From contig NC_065422.1 of the NCBI RefSeq assembly GCF_024362695.1, forward strand, positions 4,215,534-4,279,533: a stretch of DNA of 64,000 nucleotides, read 5' to 3'. Below the pieces are notes generated by a model that was not told the DNA's origin, did not search any database, and saw nothing but the letters and a program-made list of their open reading frames with translations. The translations under genes were made by a program, and so were the position numbers. Within the stretch, counting starts at the first letter, position 1; every line of letters begins with the position of its first letter. The stretch is from Pectinophora gossypiella. Lineage: Eukaryota; Arthropoda; Insecta; Lepidoptera; Gelechiidae. This document shows, in pieces, positions 9,618 through 21,110 of this stretch.

Positions 9618-10976
9618 CTTTATTTTATTTTTTATTATATTTTGGAAAACAGACAGTCATAATACAGCATTTGTGTGTTACAAAGTGATAAGTGAAGACA
9701 ATGAATGCCCGACAACTTGAACTTATACCACATCGCTGCTTAAGACCAGGCTGGATCGCGCTCAAAAGCACTCAAATCTTGTAAGTATAAAAAAAAACGG
9801 AAGTCCACCACTGAAATCGCGAGGAGAAAGCTCGTAATGCCGTGCTTTATAATCGCATTGTTACCCTTCGCGGTCTTTGCCTGTTACCCAAGAAACCGCA
9901 CATATGTCCATGACAATTTTCTACCATTTTACCATGCCTACCAATTTTAATAACAAAAGACCACAATGGAACCTATGCGAGCACAATACAATGCACATAG
10001 CCCGACTTCGCTCGCTTCGGTGGGTTTCAATCCATGGTTTTTACTTCCATTCTGTTTCACCGTAGGTACTTATTGTACGAAATGAAAAGATTCCCGGCCA
10101 TTTTATTTTTATTTTTTGGAGAAATGATTGGATGGCTTTTCTCAGTTTGGATTTTTAATTTTCGTAGAGGTAAAGCGACTTTTCATTAGTCTTGTTTTTT
10201 TTTAGTTTTATTGTATTTTAAGTAACGTAGATAATCTGCAGGTATATTAAAAATATTTATCAGGTATGTATACAGGAATAATTATATTATATTTTCATTG
10301 TGCACATGTTAACGAAAACAAAAACAAAAACAAAACAAGATGTTACAAAAGGTGCGCTAAAACCAAGGGATACAAGAAAGAAGATGGAAAGGCGCTAACG
10401 CGCATTTTGTATGAGAACCGCTGTCGCCGGTTCGACCCCACTCTATTTTACTACAACTCCTACATCCGATAACTACGATAGCTCTACTGCTTCTCAAATC
10501 CCATAGCCACTTTACTGGCAATGTATATTTTACGTGATAGGCTGCAATTCTATCAATACTTAAAAATTAAAAAATATACTAGAAATTTACATCTCACTTC
10601 TCAAAAGAATTTACTTTTCGTAAGATACTGCATACAAAAGTATATTTTTGATATATAGCCAATCATACTAAGGTTTTAGCTGTCCTGTGATAAGGGGGGA
10701 TCTCCTTGCATGATATTGTTCCTTTTAATATACTATCGCGGAGCTCCGTGCGTCGTAAAGTTTGCGTACGAGTGGAGTGCAAAGTTGAAGTATGAACTGT
10801 TTGCTCATACTTACTTGGCACTTCCAAACTCTTCTATTCCGTGGATAAAACAGATCTTTTCCAGGCACCCCGCATGGTTGGTGACTACGTGAGAATTCAT
10901 TCATATTTCATAATCATTTATTCGTAATAAAAATGTTATTACAGTTTGCATATGGTCAGCATTTAACATTTGGTCT
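9618..10976. other. 1.36-kb spacer without recognisable features
   Basis: AT-rich with short open frames at 9877-10065, 10266-10472 and 10710-10892. These have no initiation context, no shared family and no splice-linked partners that I could see. Confidence 0.5.
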
Positions 10977-11073
10977 ACAGAAATCAGAAATCAGAAATCA
11001 GAATCATTTATTCAACGTAATTATCATGGATAAACTTGTTGAAGGTCAATGTAACATTTTTGAATTTACATTT
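10977..11073 (-). mobile_element. LINE-K 3' end
   Basis: Three to four CAGAAAT units lead into CATTTATTCAACGTAATTAT and CAACAAGTTTATCC-type sequence in reverse. On the minus strand this is a 3' UTR with AATAAA followed by a GATTTCT tail. Matching ends lie at 13443, 28150, 37895 and 46091. Confidence 0.75.
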
Positions 11074-11730
11074 TTAGTTATTTAAATTATAAAATGCAAA
11101 TAGTTAAATAAAATAAAATTGATAATTTAAATGTCAATCATTAGGTACATTAATTATGAAATAATAATAAAATGATTTACAATGCCGTTATCCAAATTAC
11201 ACATCACAAAAAAAAACAAACAATACACAAAAAAGAGAAAAAAAGAAAGAAAAGCAATATCACGAAACAACCAACGATTCGTTCGAAGCGAAAGAGTTTA
11301 CCATAAAATGAATAAATAAAACTTAAACACTAAAATAACCAAAATATAACTCTGTGACGGTAGGTGAGTTCACGTTTACACATTACCTTTTTAATTTACA
11401 GGAATAATGTAACAATTTACATAATAATATTACAAGAGAACTAAAAATATCATTCTATAATTTGCCGAGAGGGCTTACTGGCGCGGGTAACGAAGTGCAC
11501 AGGCAAATCGCATCAGAGCACTGTAGTGTGCAGTTGCACATCTGCTCAGCGGCTTATGAACTTAGCACATATTGCATACCTACCTACACGCCGACTATAG
11601 TCAACAGATTAAACTAGCCTAACCGCATTAAACTGTTTCGTTCATTATTGTATCTAGCCTCATACTTCAATAGTGGACATGAAAGAAAACTTAAATATTT
11701 TGGCTCAAAAAAGGCTATACTTATTGAAGA
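11074..11730. other. AT-rich spacer
   Basis: May include more LINE-K 3' UTR. 11460-11560 is unusually mixed in composition but not shared with anything else here. Confidence 0.4.
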
Positions 11731-12040
11731 ATCTTCTATCGTGTGGGTTGTGAGGTGGATTACCAATCTCAGTAACCGTGGTGTCAGGGTTATTATTGAG
11801 CCGCCCAGGCCCCTGACATTGGTCATGGTACTTACATCAGTAAGTAGTAACCGGGACCAAGGGCTTCACGTGCCATCCGAAGCACGGATCATCTTACATT
11901 CGGTCAATAGGGCGATCAGCCTGTTCTAACCAAACTAGGGATTACAAAGTGATTTATGTGATATGACCCCACCGGGGTTCGAACCCGGGACCTCCGGATC
12001 GTGAGCCCAACGCTCAACCACTGGACCACGGAGGCCGTTA
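11731..12040 (-). mobile_element. SINE-A, full length, well-kept head
   Basis: Read on the minus strand: TCCGTGGTCCAGTGGTTGAG, CGGAGGTCCCGGGTTCGAA with an intact B box, the shared core, and a tail ending in GATAGAAGA. Among the best-preserved heads in the window. Confidence 0.9.
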
Positions 12041-12084
12041 CTGACCCCATTACTGATTACGGGTGTGACTTTATGTTACTAATA

Positions 12085-12205
12085 ACACCACCTATCTCGT
12101 TGTTCTGACGAAATGCTCGGTGAAGTGTGGGTACTTAGTTCATCTTGCGATGGATGTACCTCTGACTACCCCAATTGACAATACAGTCGCGATTACGTTA
12201 TATTA
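12085..12205 (+). mobile_element. Family I, LINE 3' end fragment
   Basis: CTATCTCGTTGTTCTGACG, GTGTGGGTACTTAGTTCATC, TTGCGATGGATGTACCTCTG. The same block recurs at 14680, 27783, 30960, 36163, 44590 and 58664, always ending near a phrase like GGGATATAGTCGTGAG. Probably the 3' part of an RTE-type LINE. Confidence 0.6.
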
Positions 12206-12287
12206 TGTTTATTAGGTACCAAGTTATGTAAGATATACGTAAATGAACTCCATTTTTGTTTTATATTCAATCTTTATAGCTACATAA

Positions 12288-12430
12288 ACGTGTATGAAAC
12301 GATTGATGAAAGTAGAGGAAGCAAGAGAATTGAGGATCGAAACAAATAAAGAAATAAATAAATGGAGTTCCACAGTCTCTGCTTACCCCTATATGCCCTA
12401 TTGCTGGGAAATAAGTGTAGCTTCATGTAT
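12288..12430 (+). pseudogene. LINE-Z C-terminus
   Basis: The plus frame gives MKRLMKVEEARE, then a region with KWSSTVSAYP, the C-terminal ending of LINE-Z, followed by GGGAAATAAGTGTAGC. A microsatellite-like AAATAAA expansion interrupts it. Confidence 0.6.
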
Positions 12431-13442
12431 GTTTTCTACCTACTTACACATAATCGAAACGGATAAAAATTACATCGATTCGATTGACTAAAACTTTTGT
12501 TCAATACTGTTGAAACTGCAGTGAAGAGGCGCAAATGTTATGGAAAATACAGCTTCATTACCTTTAGGCAGATAGTATAGTATAGTGGATAGGATAGTAA
12601 GAGTGAATAATGTTACAATTAAAAAAAAGAAGTAGGTAGATAAACGAATCAAAATATAGTATCAAAGTAGTGTCCTAGTTAAAGAGTTTTTACAAAAGAA
12701 AGAAACATCTTTTGTCGTTTCTAAGACAACATCCCAGCGTCCCAATTCAAAAGAAGTCACATACATTTCAGTACATACCCACCATCTGCCATTACCCTAA
12801 AAACTGGGAAACCCAGCCAAATCCTGCAGCTAAACTTTCCGCCAGGACACCATCTGCATAGCAATCTTGGAAATGCATTTTCAGTAGGCGTGGTTTAAAT
12901 CAGCCAATGTGCACTCAGGCGATATATAGTACAACCAGCCTTATCTAACCTCCCACCCTTCTCTCTTCATATGAAAAATTAGGACTACAACAAGCGAACA
13001 GTGGAAATAACGGAGGTCTAGCTAAAATGGTTGTGTTAGACGCCCCGCCCAGCGCCGCGCTTCGTTGAATTTCGCTACGAGCAAGAGTGAGGCAGAAGAT
13101 AAATTAGAAAGGGACAGTAGCGGCTTTTCTTAAAAGATAGTTGGTAGTATGTAAGATGACATTGTCAGGGTATATAAGGAGTTATGTCTAGAAACGTCGT
13201 ATGTAAATGAGCCTGTTATTTATTATCTGAAAGGAGTCACAAATTGGTGTCACTTTAGAGAAATATGTGGAAAGTTGGAGTTCTAGCCGTCTGGGTGTAT
13301 TCAAGCGTGGAATAAACAAATTACTTACATTATAGTTTGTAAGCTTTTCTATCAGAAGATATTTACAACAATAAGTATCTACATACTTGATTAGATGAAA
13401 TCGATAGTTATCTATTTTCCCTATCGACTTTACAAGTCGTAA
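12431..13442. other. 1-kb spacer
   Basis: No recognisable gene or shared repeat. 13188-13460 carries a minus-strand frame without family features. Confidence 0.5.
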
Positions 13443-13565
13443 GACAGAAATCAGTATCATTTATTCAACGTAATTATCATATACAAACTTTTTAAAAGTC
13501 AATTTTTGAATCTACGTTATTTCGCAAGGTGTTATGACTGAGGAGAAGAAATGTCAAGAAACAGC
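13443..13565 (-). mobile_element. LINE-K 3' end
   Basis: Reversed CAGAAATCAGTATCATTTAT, AACGTAATTATCAT, and further 3' UTR with TTTCGCAAGGTGTTATGACT. It is longer than the copy at 10977 and aligns with 46091-46225. Confidence 0.7.
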
Positions 13566-13985
13566 AACACTTCTTTTAAATCAAAGTATCTAGATATTTA
13601 TTAACTAGAGAAACACATTTAATATAAGGCATTTAAAAGACATCAAAGTTTTTTCATAAAATTGGGAAATTTTGCATGTAGAACATTATCTTTTGATTGA
13701 CAACGGATTGTGCTCCAGTGATATGTCGTTCCCGTTAAAAAGGCGCAAATTTGTATAAATAGAGCTGTATCGTCGTTACCAATTTAAAATCTACCTATTA
13801 TGTGCAATCGGGTCAATTTTACAGAAATTAAAAAAAAACTTTCGCCTGAAATTTTTTTGTATGACTGTGTGTCAAAAATATTAAAAGATATTTGATATTT
13901 ACGTACATAAGAGTTTGTACTGTATGTTTTAGGAGCGAAATACTATTCGATCCTGACAAAAAAAGAAATTGGTAAGGGCGACACA

Positions 13986-14098
13986 TCGTCATCATCATCA
14001 TCAGCCGTACGACGCCCACTGCTGGGCATAGGCCTCCCGCAAGGATCTCCACGACGATCGGTCCTGCGCTGCCCGCATCCAGCGGCTTCCCGCGACAC
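13986..14098 (-). mobile_element. RTE LINE 3' end
   Basis: Starts CATCATCATCAGCCGTACGA, then CTGCTGGGCATAGGCCTCCC and CGATCGGTCCTGCGCTGCCC, the reverse of the RTE end at 58985-59372. Flanks suggest a 6-9-bp duplication (ACACAT, possibly GCGACACAT). Confidence 0.8.
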
Positions 14099-14100
14099 AT

Positions 14101-14679
14101 AAGAGCTTTTAAATTGGCAACGACGATATTACCTAGAGTTTAAGCAGACGGGAACAGAGTACAAGAAAGAACAATTTGAAAAAAAACAAGCAGCCAGTGT
14201 CCTTATTGTTAAAAGAGATTTTATTACAGGAACATTCCCGAGTACGGCACATCACGCTGCTTCGAATTTAAAAAAAGGTACGTTTCCTAATTTGACTTGG
14301 CTGAGAATCACACCCCGAATCAGCGATCTTTAACTTCGACACGAAAGGTGAGGTTCCATTTGGCGATTTGTAATGTCATATAAAATCGTAGAAGTACCTA
14401 CCTACTAAAAAAGCCCCAAACAGGACGCATAAAAACAAAATGCTGTAATAAAATTTTAAGGAGGTAGATAGTTGAAATATTTCTTACACGCTTTAGATCG
14501 TAAAGGGGAGCGAGCAACGCCGGGTGATTTGCATGTATGTGGGGGGAGGATTAACCCGGGGATCAAATTGGGGTGGAATAAATAATATTTTGTAGATATT
14601 TATCTCAATAACTATTTCCAGTACCGGCCCACCAATGACTTATTAACACAGTTGGTTCGACCATTAAACACGGCTCACC
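14101..14679. other. Spacer
   Basis: Nothing recognised. Confidence 0.45.
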
Positions 14680-14754
14680 TATCACGTTGGTCTAACAGAA
14701 AACTCGGTAAGGTGCGGGTAATTACTTCATCTTACACGTACCCCTGACTACCGC
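14680..14754 (+). mobile_element. Family I fragment
   Basis: CTATCACGTTGGTCTAACAG, CTCGGTAAGGTGCGGGTA and CCCCTGACTACCGCAATAG match 12085-12205. Confidence 0.55.
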
Positions 14755-15034
14755 AATAGGCTGGTTTCCAACTAGTGAACTCAGTTACTTTTTACTAAAT
14801 ATCAAAACACGAAATTACTATGGAATTTGTATGGAAAAGCATACTGACGTCATAGAAAAACGTGACAAAATGTCGGACTTATTATTAGGACTTTTTATTA
14901 AAATTCTAAACTAAGTTAATTAAATAGCAAAACAGAAAATGGTTTTCGTTACTTTTAGATATGTCTTTAGGTATTTAGTGTATTAAACAGAAATTCATAA
15001 TTTATCTTGCACCTAGGATACGACCCAATTAGGA
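14755..15034 (+). mobile_element. MITE-E copy 1
   Basis: GGTTTCCAACTAGTGAACTC, AGTTACTTTTTACTAAATAT, TATGGAATTTGTATGGAAAA, GACGTCATAGAAAAACGTGA and a far end with CTTGCACCTAGGATACGACC. The copy at 16768-17035 is the same sequence in reverse. AT-rich, non-coding, ~280 bp. Superfamily unknown. Confidence 0.6.
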
Positions 15035-15282
15035 TGTTATTATTGGTTTATTATATATTGGGGTACTTAGTAATGGGAAATAGGTGTGTTAGAAAGATTT
15101 ATCACAGAAAGAAGATATAAGTAGGTCCCTATAATATATATTCAGTAGGTCTGTATTGTAATACTGGGGTTGTGTCAAATGAATGAAACACAATACATTT
15201 TGTTTTTAAAGTGACTTATAAAAATTAAAAACAAGTGGTTACAGAGACTTGTATTTACTCGAAACATATAACCTTAAGACTA

Positions 15283-15580
15283 CCGGTCTCCGTGGTCCAG
15301 TGGTTTGAGCGTTGGGCTCACAATCCGGAGGTCCCGGATTAAAATCCCGGTGGGGACATATCACAAAAATCACTTTGTGATCCCTAGTTTGATTAGGACA
15401 TTACGTAAAGTAAGATGATCCGTGCTCCGGAAGGCACGTTAAGCCGTTTGTCCCGGTTATTACTTACCGATTACTAAAGTAAGTAGTCGTTACATGAGCC
15501 ATTTCAAGCGGCTTTTTAATAACCCTGACACCAGGGTTGATGAGGTTGGTATTCTACCTCACAACCCACACGATAAGAAG
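15283..15580 (+). mobile_element. SINE-A, full length
   Basis: Head TCCGTGGTCCAGTGGTTTGA with a mutated B box (GGATTAAAATCC). The core is CCGTGCTCCGGAAGGCACG, and a deletion removes the GGCTGATCACC block. Tail ACCCACACGATAAGAAG. Confidence 0.85.
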
Positions 15581-15994
15581 TTGCGTTTTTGACTAATCGC
15601 TCTTTAGTTTTCTTAACCTATTTCAAAATATATGATCAATACCTGAAGTTTTATACTTTTAAATGCATACCTCCAGCCAAAACATTACAATTTCAGAGGG
15701 TGGTTCTCCATATGGCTTACCCTCTTAACTACCTCCTAAGAGGGTGGGGTTCGGGCAACTTTTGCCATAACCGTATTTCAACTGTGTCGTAAAAAACTAA
15801 GAAGATGCCCGCAAAGTATTATAATAAAATGGCACGGTTATAGGTACTGATATGTCGGTAGGTATAATGTGGCTTGGAATATCTTAAGTTTGAAAGACGG
15901 TTTCGGGCGTGTACGGAATTTTGAGAGGGGTTGGAAGTTTTGGAAACTATCTTCTATGATGTGCACGAGTAGATATACTAAGTTCACAAATAAC
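15581..15994. other. Spacer
   Basis: Short open frames at 15589-15792 and 15869-16066 without family features. Confidence 0.4.
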
Positions 15995-16044
15995 ATAACA
16001 TCACGCTTGTACCCTCTAAGGGCTAGACAGAGTTGTATAGTATA
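15995..16044 (+). mobile_element. Family F fragment
   Basis: ATCACGCTTGTACCCTCTAA and GACAGAGTTGTATAGTATA correspond to the F block at 46617 and 59405. MITE-J has entered it at a TA. Confidence 0.5.
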
Positions 16045-16395
16045 CAGGGTGTTAGTGACATCGTAACGAATACTAAGGGGGATGATTCAGACCTTGATTC
16101 TGAGTTAATATCAAGTGGAATTTTCTGGAGCAAAATTCATGTTTTCTTTTTAAATTCCACTTGATATTAACTCAGAATAATGAGCTGAATCATCCCTCTC
16201 AATATTCGTTACGATGTCTCTTACACCCCGTGCAAGTACATACAGATAGTCATACAACTAGGTATGGGTGTTAGTAACACCGGAACGAATACTGTGGGGG
16301 ATGATTCAGACCATGATTCTGAGTCGATATGAAGTGTAATTTCCTGTCGGAAAATTCATGTTTTTTTTGTGTTTTTTTAATTATTTTCAGTTCCA
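16045..16395. mobile_element. MITE-J dimer, second half truncated
   Basis: Starts CAGGGTGTTAGTGACATCGT after TA. The first hairpin has ~80-bp arms (GATATTAACTCAGAAT repeated inverted). A linker with TACATACAG and CATACAACTAGGTATGGGTG follows, then the start of a second hairpin that breaks off near GTTCCAT. Compare the complete dimer at 42899-43386. Confidence 0.75.
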
Positions 16396-16767
16396 TGATG
16401 CTATGTTATATTGTGGTGTATGTAATCAGTCAGGCTCTTACATTAATAGATTTGATTTGCACAAATTCGACGCACTATACATATCTACCAAGCTACCGAC
16501 TCAAACTTCAAACTACTCTATAAGTGCCTATAGTTATGTTTATAAGCTGAAGTGTACCTAGCTATACAGCTATGTTAGGTATGCAAGTGATCAAATTGCA
16601 ATGGATCGCAGGCGGTGCACCGAGTAATGAGTTCGCATTCAGAGAGGCACAATGCCAGGACTGTTCGCCATTACGGAATTACATTGTTTCTACCTGTCTG
16701 TGTGGTCAATGTAGAGGTATATGTAGGTAAATAGTGGCCCCGATTCCTGTAGACACATCCTTATTTT
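16396..16767. other. Spacer
   Basis: Nothing recognised. Confidence 0.4.
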
Positions 16768-17035
16768 ATTGGGTCGTGTAATAGGTTCAAGATAAATTAT
16801 AAAATTCTGATTATTAAATAAAGACAGATCTAGAAATAACGAAAATATTTTCTTCTTTCTATTAAACTTATTTTTTAATTTTAATCAAGAAAAACGTAAT
16901 AATAATTCCGACATTTTATCACGTTTTTCTATGACGTCACATTGTGCTATTTCATACAAATTCCATAGTAATTATGTGTTTTGACGTTGAGTAAAAAGTA
17001 ACTGATTTGACTAGTTGGAAACTAGTCTATTTTAA
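16768..17035 (-). mobile_element. MITE-E copy 2
   Basis: Reverse of 14755-15034: GGGTCGTGTAATAGGTTCAA at one end, CACGTTTTTCTATGACGTCA in the middle, GACTAGTTGGAAACTAGTCT at the other end. Confidence 0.65.
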
Positions 17036-17451
17036 GTTATACCTGTTATTTTCCTATCCGCCGAAAACGGAAGAGATGGATATTTGACAGATGTTAAAAT
17101 TTTAAAATGAATGAATAACCTGAGCGAATCAAATAGGCATCTTGCTGATATGCAAGTTATGCAACACCTGTGCTGTCAACTTTATTCTATTGGGTTATTG
17201 GTCAATGTAATATTTTGGGAGGGTTGTTTAAATTCCTACCTGAAATTGTCGTGTGTTCCATAAATTTTTGGCCTGTCTATTACCCGTCCCTTTACGGCGG
17301 ATAAGAAATCGACAGCTATAACTTAAAATAAAATTAAACTGTGTGGCCTGTAATCAGCACCAATGTACTTGTAGATATTTATGTAATCAATGAAGGACTT
17401 TCGAAGCCACTTTTCTGAAAAAAAAAGAAGATGGCGCTGTATACCTTTACA
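17036..17451. other. Spacer
   Basis: Contains TTACGGCGGATAAG, also seen near 1095; otherwise nothing recognised. Confidence 0.4.
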
Positions 17452-17568
17452 AACATAAACTCACTCCTATTTCCCACCGCGGTAAGTAGAGTCCATGGAA
17501 TTCCAGTTACTTCTCTTGCTTCCTCCACTTTAATGAATCGTCTCATACACGCATCTAACCTTCCTTAA
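17452..17568 (-). mobile_element. LINE-Z 3' end
   Basis: ATTTCCCACCGCGGTAAGTA, CTTCTCTTGCTTCCTCCAC and GAATCGTCTCATACACGC are the reverse of the LINE-Z C-terminus (compare 12288 and 21521). Confidence 0.65.
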
Positions 17569-17625
17569 TTCTTCATAGCTCTGGTAAATAATTATTCAAA
17601 ACACGTTCATAATAATGTTTTCATT

Positions 17626-17730
17626 CATCATCAATTTAAGAGCCACGCTCTTGTCGGTGCAGCCTTTTCCATGCTACTTTTTTAGGGAAAAGTAGGGCAG
17701 TGGTTTCCCTCTTGCCTCTTTTGTCTCTTG
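17626..17730 (-). mobile_element. LINE-Y 3' end with target duplication
   Basis: Perfect 10-bp duplication TGTTTTCATT (17616-17625 and 17731-17740). The body begins CATCATCAATTTAAGAGCCA and holds CGCTCTTGTCGGTGCAGC. Confidence 0.85.
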
Positions 17731-17767
17731 TGTTTTCATTACCACATATATTTTGTTGGTAGAGCGA

Positions 17768-17863
17768 CCGTTGTAGCGTTGTCATAGATGGCATTAACTA
17801 CTTGGCCAGACAAATGTGGAGCGCTGAAGGCTCTCACCCGGTACAAAAGTTTAAGACAACGCC
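17768..17863 (-). mobile_element. SINE-P fragment
   Basis: Contains GGCATTAACTACTTGGCC and GCTCTCACCCGGTACAAA. It joins directly to the SINE-A that follows. Confidence 0.7.
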
Positions 17864-18335
17864 AACCTCAGCGACCCTGGTATCAGGTTTATTATTGATC
17901 CGCCAAAGGCCCCTGACATAGCTCATGTAACGACTATTAGTAGCCGGGACCGATTGCTTAACGTGCCCTTCGAAGCACGGATTATATTACTTTCAGGCAA
18001 TCGGGTGATCAGCCTGCGATGTTCTAACCAGACTAGAGATCACAAAGTGATTTTTGCGATATGTCCCCACCGGATGATTCCATGCTTCGGAGGGCACTTT
18101 AAGCCGTGGGTCGCAGCTATTAGCCGTAAAAACACCTCCACCAACCCGCATTGGAGCAGCGTGGTGGAGTATGCTCCATACCCCCTCCAGTTGATTGAGG
18201 GGAGGCCTGTGCCCAGCAGTGAGACGTATATAGGCTGTTTATGTTGTGTATGTATGTCCCCACCGCGATTCGAACCCCGGATCTTCGGATCGTGAGCCTT
18301 TAGCTCAACTACCTACTGGACCGCTGTAGTCGTTA
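17864..18335 (-). mobile_element. SINE-A split by a SINE-B
   Basis: The 3' part is 17864-18072 and the tRNA head is 18266-18335 (TTCGAACCCCGGATCTTCGG in reverse). The two halves join cleanly when 18073-18265 is removed, leaving one copy of the 13-bp duplication TATGTCCCCACCG. Confidence 0.85.
18073..18252 (+). mobile_element. SINE-B, 5' truncated, nested in SINE-A
   Basis: Flanked by TATGTCCCCACCG at 18060-18072 and 18253-18265. Starts inside the shared core (CCATGCTTCGGAGGGCAC) and contains TGGAGCAGCGTGGTGGAGTA and GGCCTGTGCCCAGCAGTGAG. Confidence 0.9.
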
Positions 18336-18661
18336 TTAAATTAACTGTATTTAACCTATTTCTGGACGAGATTTCTAGAGTGAACGTCAGTATTGAAAGT
18401 TGGAAGTAAATCAGGTCTGAATGTAATGTATGTGTGTGTGTTTGAGTACATGTGTAGTACTACATAGCGATGTACTAAACCCGGCGCGGAGTGGATCACA
18501 CATTACTGCTAATGATTTCGCTACGTGCTGCCTTTGCGCAGGGTTGCCAGATAGAAGTTTTTCGTTTTGTACACGAAATAAAATGAAACAATTTTATGAA
18601 AAACTAAACATACGTAACTTCCAAAACTGTGTCCACGAAAACCAGTCACATCACATACATA
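18336..18661. other. Spacer
   Basis: A (TG)n-like stretch near 18430; the plus frame at 18430-18744 runs into MITE-T and is not a gene. Confidence 0.4.
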
Positions 18662-20703
18662 CGGTCACGAGTACTATATATGTATACACTTTGATACTAC
18701 GTCACATTAACTTTTTTGACAAATTAAACCATGAGTCTCATTAAATGTCAAATATTATGATAAATTCAAATTCAAATTCAAATTCAAAAATATCTTTATT
18801 CAGTAGGTAACATAGTTACACTTTGAATCGTCAATTTTTACATAACGAACGTCTCATCCGCCTAAAACTACTGCAGCTTCTCACAACCTGTATAGCCGGG
18901 GAAAAGAAGCTGCAAGAAAAACCTCGGCACAGGGCCCTAGACGTTCTTTTAAAAAAAAAAAAAAATAAACATAAAATATTGATATACAATTGAGTAATTT
19001 AGCTGCCTAATATCAGTTCTCAGACAGTTAATCCCATGCATTCATATCTTCTAAATAATCACTAACTTTATAATAACCTTTTTTGTAAAGTTTTTGTTTA
19101 ACTACTTTCTTAAAGCAGTTGAAAGGCAAATTCTGAATGTCAATGGGAATCTTATTGTAAAAACGTATACATTGCCCCTTAAAAGATTTAGTAATCTTAT
19201 GTAATCGACTGACTTGTAAAGCAAGTTTATTTTTATTCCGGGTATTAACAATGTGCCGATCGCTATTTTTTGCAAATAATCCTATATGTTTTTTTACATA
19301 TATTAAGTTTTCAAAGATATATTGTGATGCCATAGTTAAAATATTAATTTCTTTAAATTTATTTCTAAGTGACATCTTGGGTCCCAATTTGTAAATCGCC
19401 CGAATGGCCCGCTTTTGCAGAACAAAAATGCTGTTCACATCTGCAGCATGACCCCACAGCAAGATGCCGTACGACATTAGACTGTGGAAGTAGGCAAAAT
19501 AAACTAATCGCGCGGTTTCTACATCGGTTATTAAACGAATTTTTTTGACCGCGAATGCTGCTGAGCTGAGCCTTTTGGACAACTTATCAATATGAGGACT
19601 CCATTGCAACTTAGCGTCCAAAGTAATTCCCAAAAATACAGCAGTATCCGTGAGGTCCAATTCCTTATTTTTTACAATAATAGAATCGAGCGGCCTACTA
19701 ACATTCGATAACGTAAAATAAACATATTTTGTTTTATTTTCATTAAGTAGCAGGTTGTTTACAGTAAACCAATCCACTACCTCTGAAATGGCGTTGTTTA
19801 CATCGTCAAAGGAATCTTGTCGTCTCTTTACTTTAAAAAGTAAGGAGGTATCATCTGCAAACAGCACCACTTCATGTTTTACAAGACTAGGTAGGTCGTT
19901 TATGTAAACTAGGAATAGAAATGGACCTAGAATTGAGCCCTGCGGGACGCCTATAGTGACGTTAGATCCACACGATCTGGAGCCATGCACATCAACCCTC
20001 TGAACGCGGCCACTAAGGTACGACTCCAAAAGAGCGATGGCATTATCTGTTATTCCATAGTGACGAAGTTTCGCGATCAATATATCATGACAAACGCAAT
20101 CGAAGGCTTTGGAAAGGTCACAAAAGACACCAATAGCATCTTTGGACTCCTCCCAAGCCTGAAAAACATGATTTATTAACTCAACACCAGCATCGGTTGT
20201 TGAGCGACCCTTTGTGAAACCAAATTGTTTATTAGACATTAAATTGTTTAAATTGAAATGTTGAAGTAATTGCAGTAATAAAATTTTTTCAAATATTTTA
20301 CTAAGCGTGGGTAGTATAGATATTGGTCTAAAATTAGTAGGGTCAGAAGTACTACCAGCTTTAAACAATGGAATGACTTTACTGTGCTTCATTAAATCTG
20401 GAAACACACCATTGTCTACACATTTATTAAATATACATGATAGATAGGGAGCTATGCAATCAATCACGGAGTTAATGACTTTAACAGAGAGACCATGAAG
20501 ATCTGCAGTCTTTTTCATTTCTAAAGATTTAAAAGATATTTAAGACGTCCCTAGGACTCACGTGTGTAAATGTTAGTTTATCTACTTTGGACGTATCTAT
20601 GTGCTCCTTTACAAGTGATTGAGCGAGTGCAGGAGATGACTTCAAGTCCTTGGTAGTCGAAAATGGAATGTCAGTAAAGAATAGTGCGACAGGCTCATGA
20701 CTG
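18662..20703 (+). mobile_element. MITE-T split by a LINE-C
   Basis: The left half is 18662-18761 (CGGTCACGAGTACTATATAT, GACAAATTAAACCATGAG). The right half is 20682-20703 (TAGTGCGACAGGCTCATGAC, TG), with an internal deletion. TA flanks both outer ends. The LINE-C must be younger than this MITE. Confidence 0.75.
18762..20681 (-). pseudogene. LINE-C: CR1/Jockey-group reverse transcriptase, 5' truncated
   Basis: The longest ORF of the window (20518-19028, 496 residues from its first Met) is a non-LTR reverse transcriptase. Visible RT boxes: FRPISILP (residues ~63-70), DLSKAFD (~134-140, first catalytic Asp), GVPQGSILGP (~190-199), FADD (~220-223, catalytic pair) and FLGITLD. Upstream, another frame reads SPALAQSLVKEHIDTS and HVSPRDVLNIF, so the coding region once continued to about 20680 and is broken by a frameshift near 20540. 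There is no endonuclease domain; the 5' end is lost by truncation at insertion. The 3' UTR (18762-19027) ends in AATAAAG and four GAATTT units. The RT core itself is intact, but the element is not autonomous. Confidence 0.9.
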
Positions 20704-20705
20704 TA

Positions 20706-21077
20706 CATCCTAAACGCATTTCTCGGGAGTATGAGTCACTCATCGGAACTGAGAGGCTTTTGTATTTGTCATGTTTTACGTGGCCACGCATGCAACCCCG
20801 AAGCAGAGGTGTATTGTACAGTACACCCACTTCTCGCCAGATATGTTTAACCTTCAAGCAGGCGCGAGGTCTTTTGTAACGGGAGTTACGTTATAGGCAC
20901 AAAACGTGGAAACCATGTTCAAGAGAATGTAGAAATTTTCTTGTCTATTGTTATGGTTCGTAATGTTTATAATAATAATAATAATAACTTTTATTTCAGA
21001 CCAAAATCCATATCTTATTATCTTATCTTATTTTATTATTTAATTATTATTAGATTATATAACTTAATAACAGACGG
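20706..21077. other. Spacer with a family F piece and an (AAT)n LINE-type tail
   Basis: 20803-20855 resembles family F (GAGGTGTATTGTACAGTACA). At 20965-20985, (AAT)n followed by ACTTTTATTTCAG looks like a minus-strand LINE 3' end. Confidence 0.4.
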
Positions 21078-21110
21078 AATAAAGTCGTGAATCTGAGTCA
21101 CGACTTTATT
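21078..21110. repeat. Perfect 13-bp-arm hairpin
   Basis: AATAAAGTCGTGA, a 7-base loop, then TCACGACTTTATT. No T-run that would suggest a terminator function, and no gene nearby. Confidence 0.7.

Noticed and set aside
21078..21110. Histone-type stem-loop or terminator
   Set aside because: The stem sequence does not match the histone stem-loop and there is no histone gene or T-run next to it.
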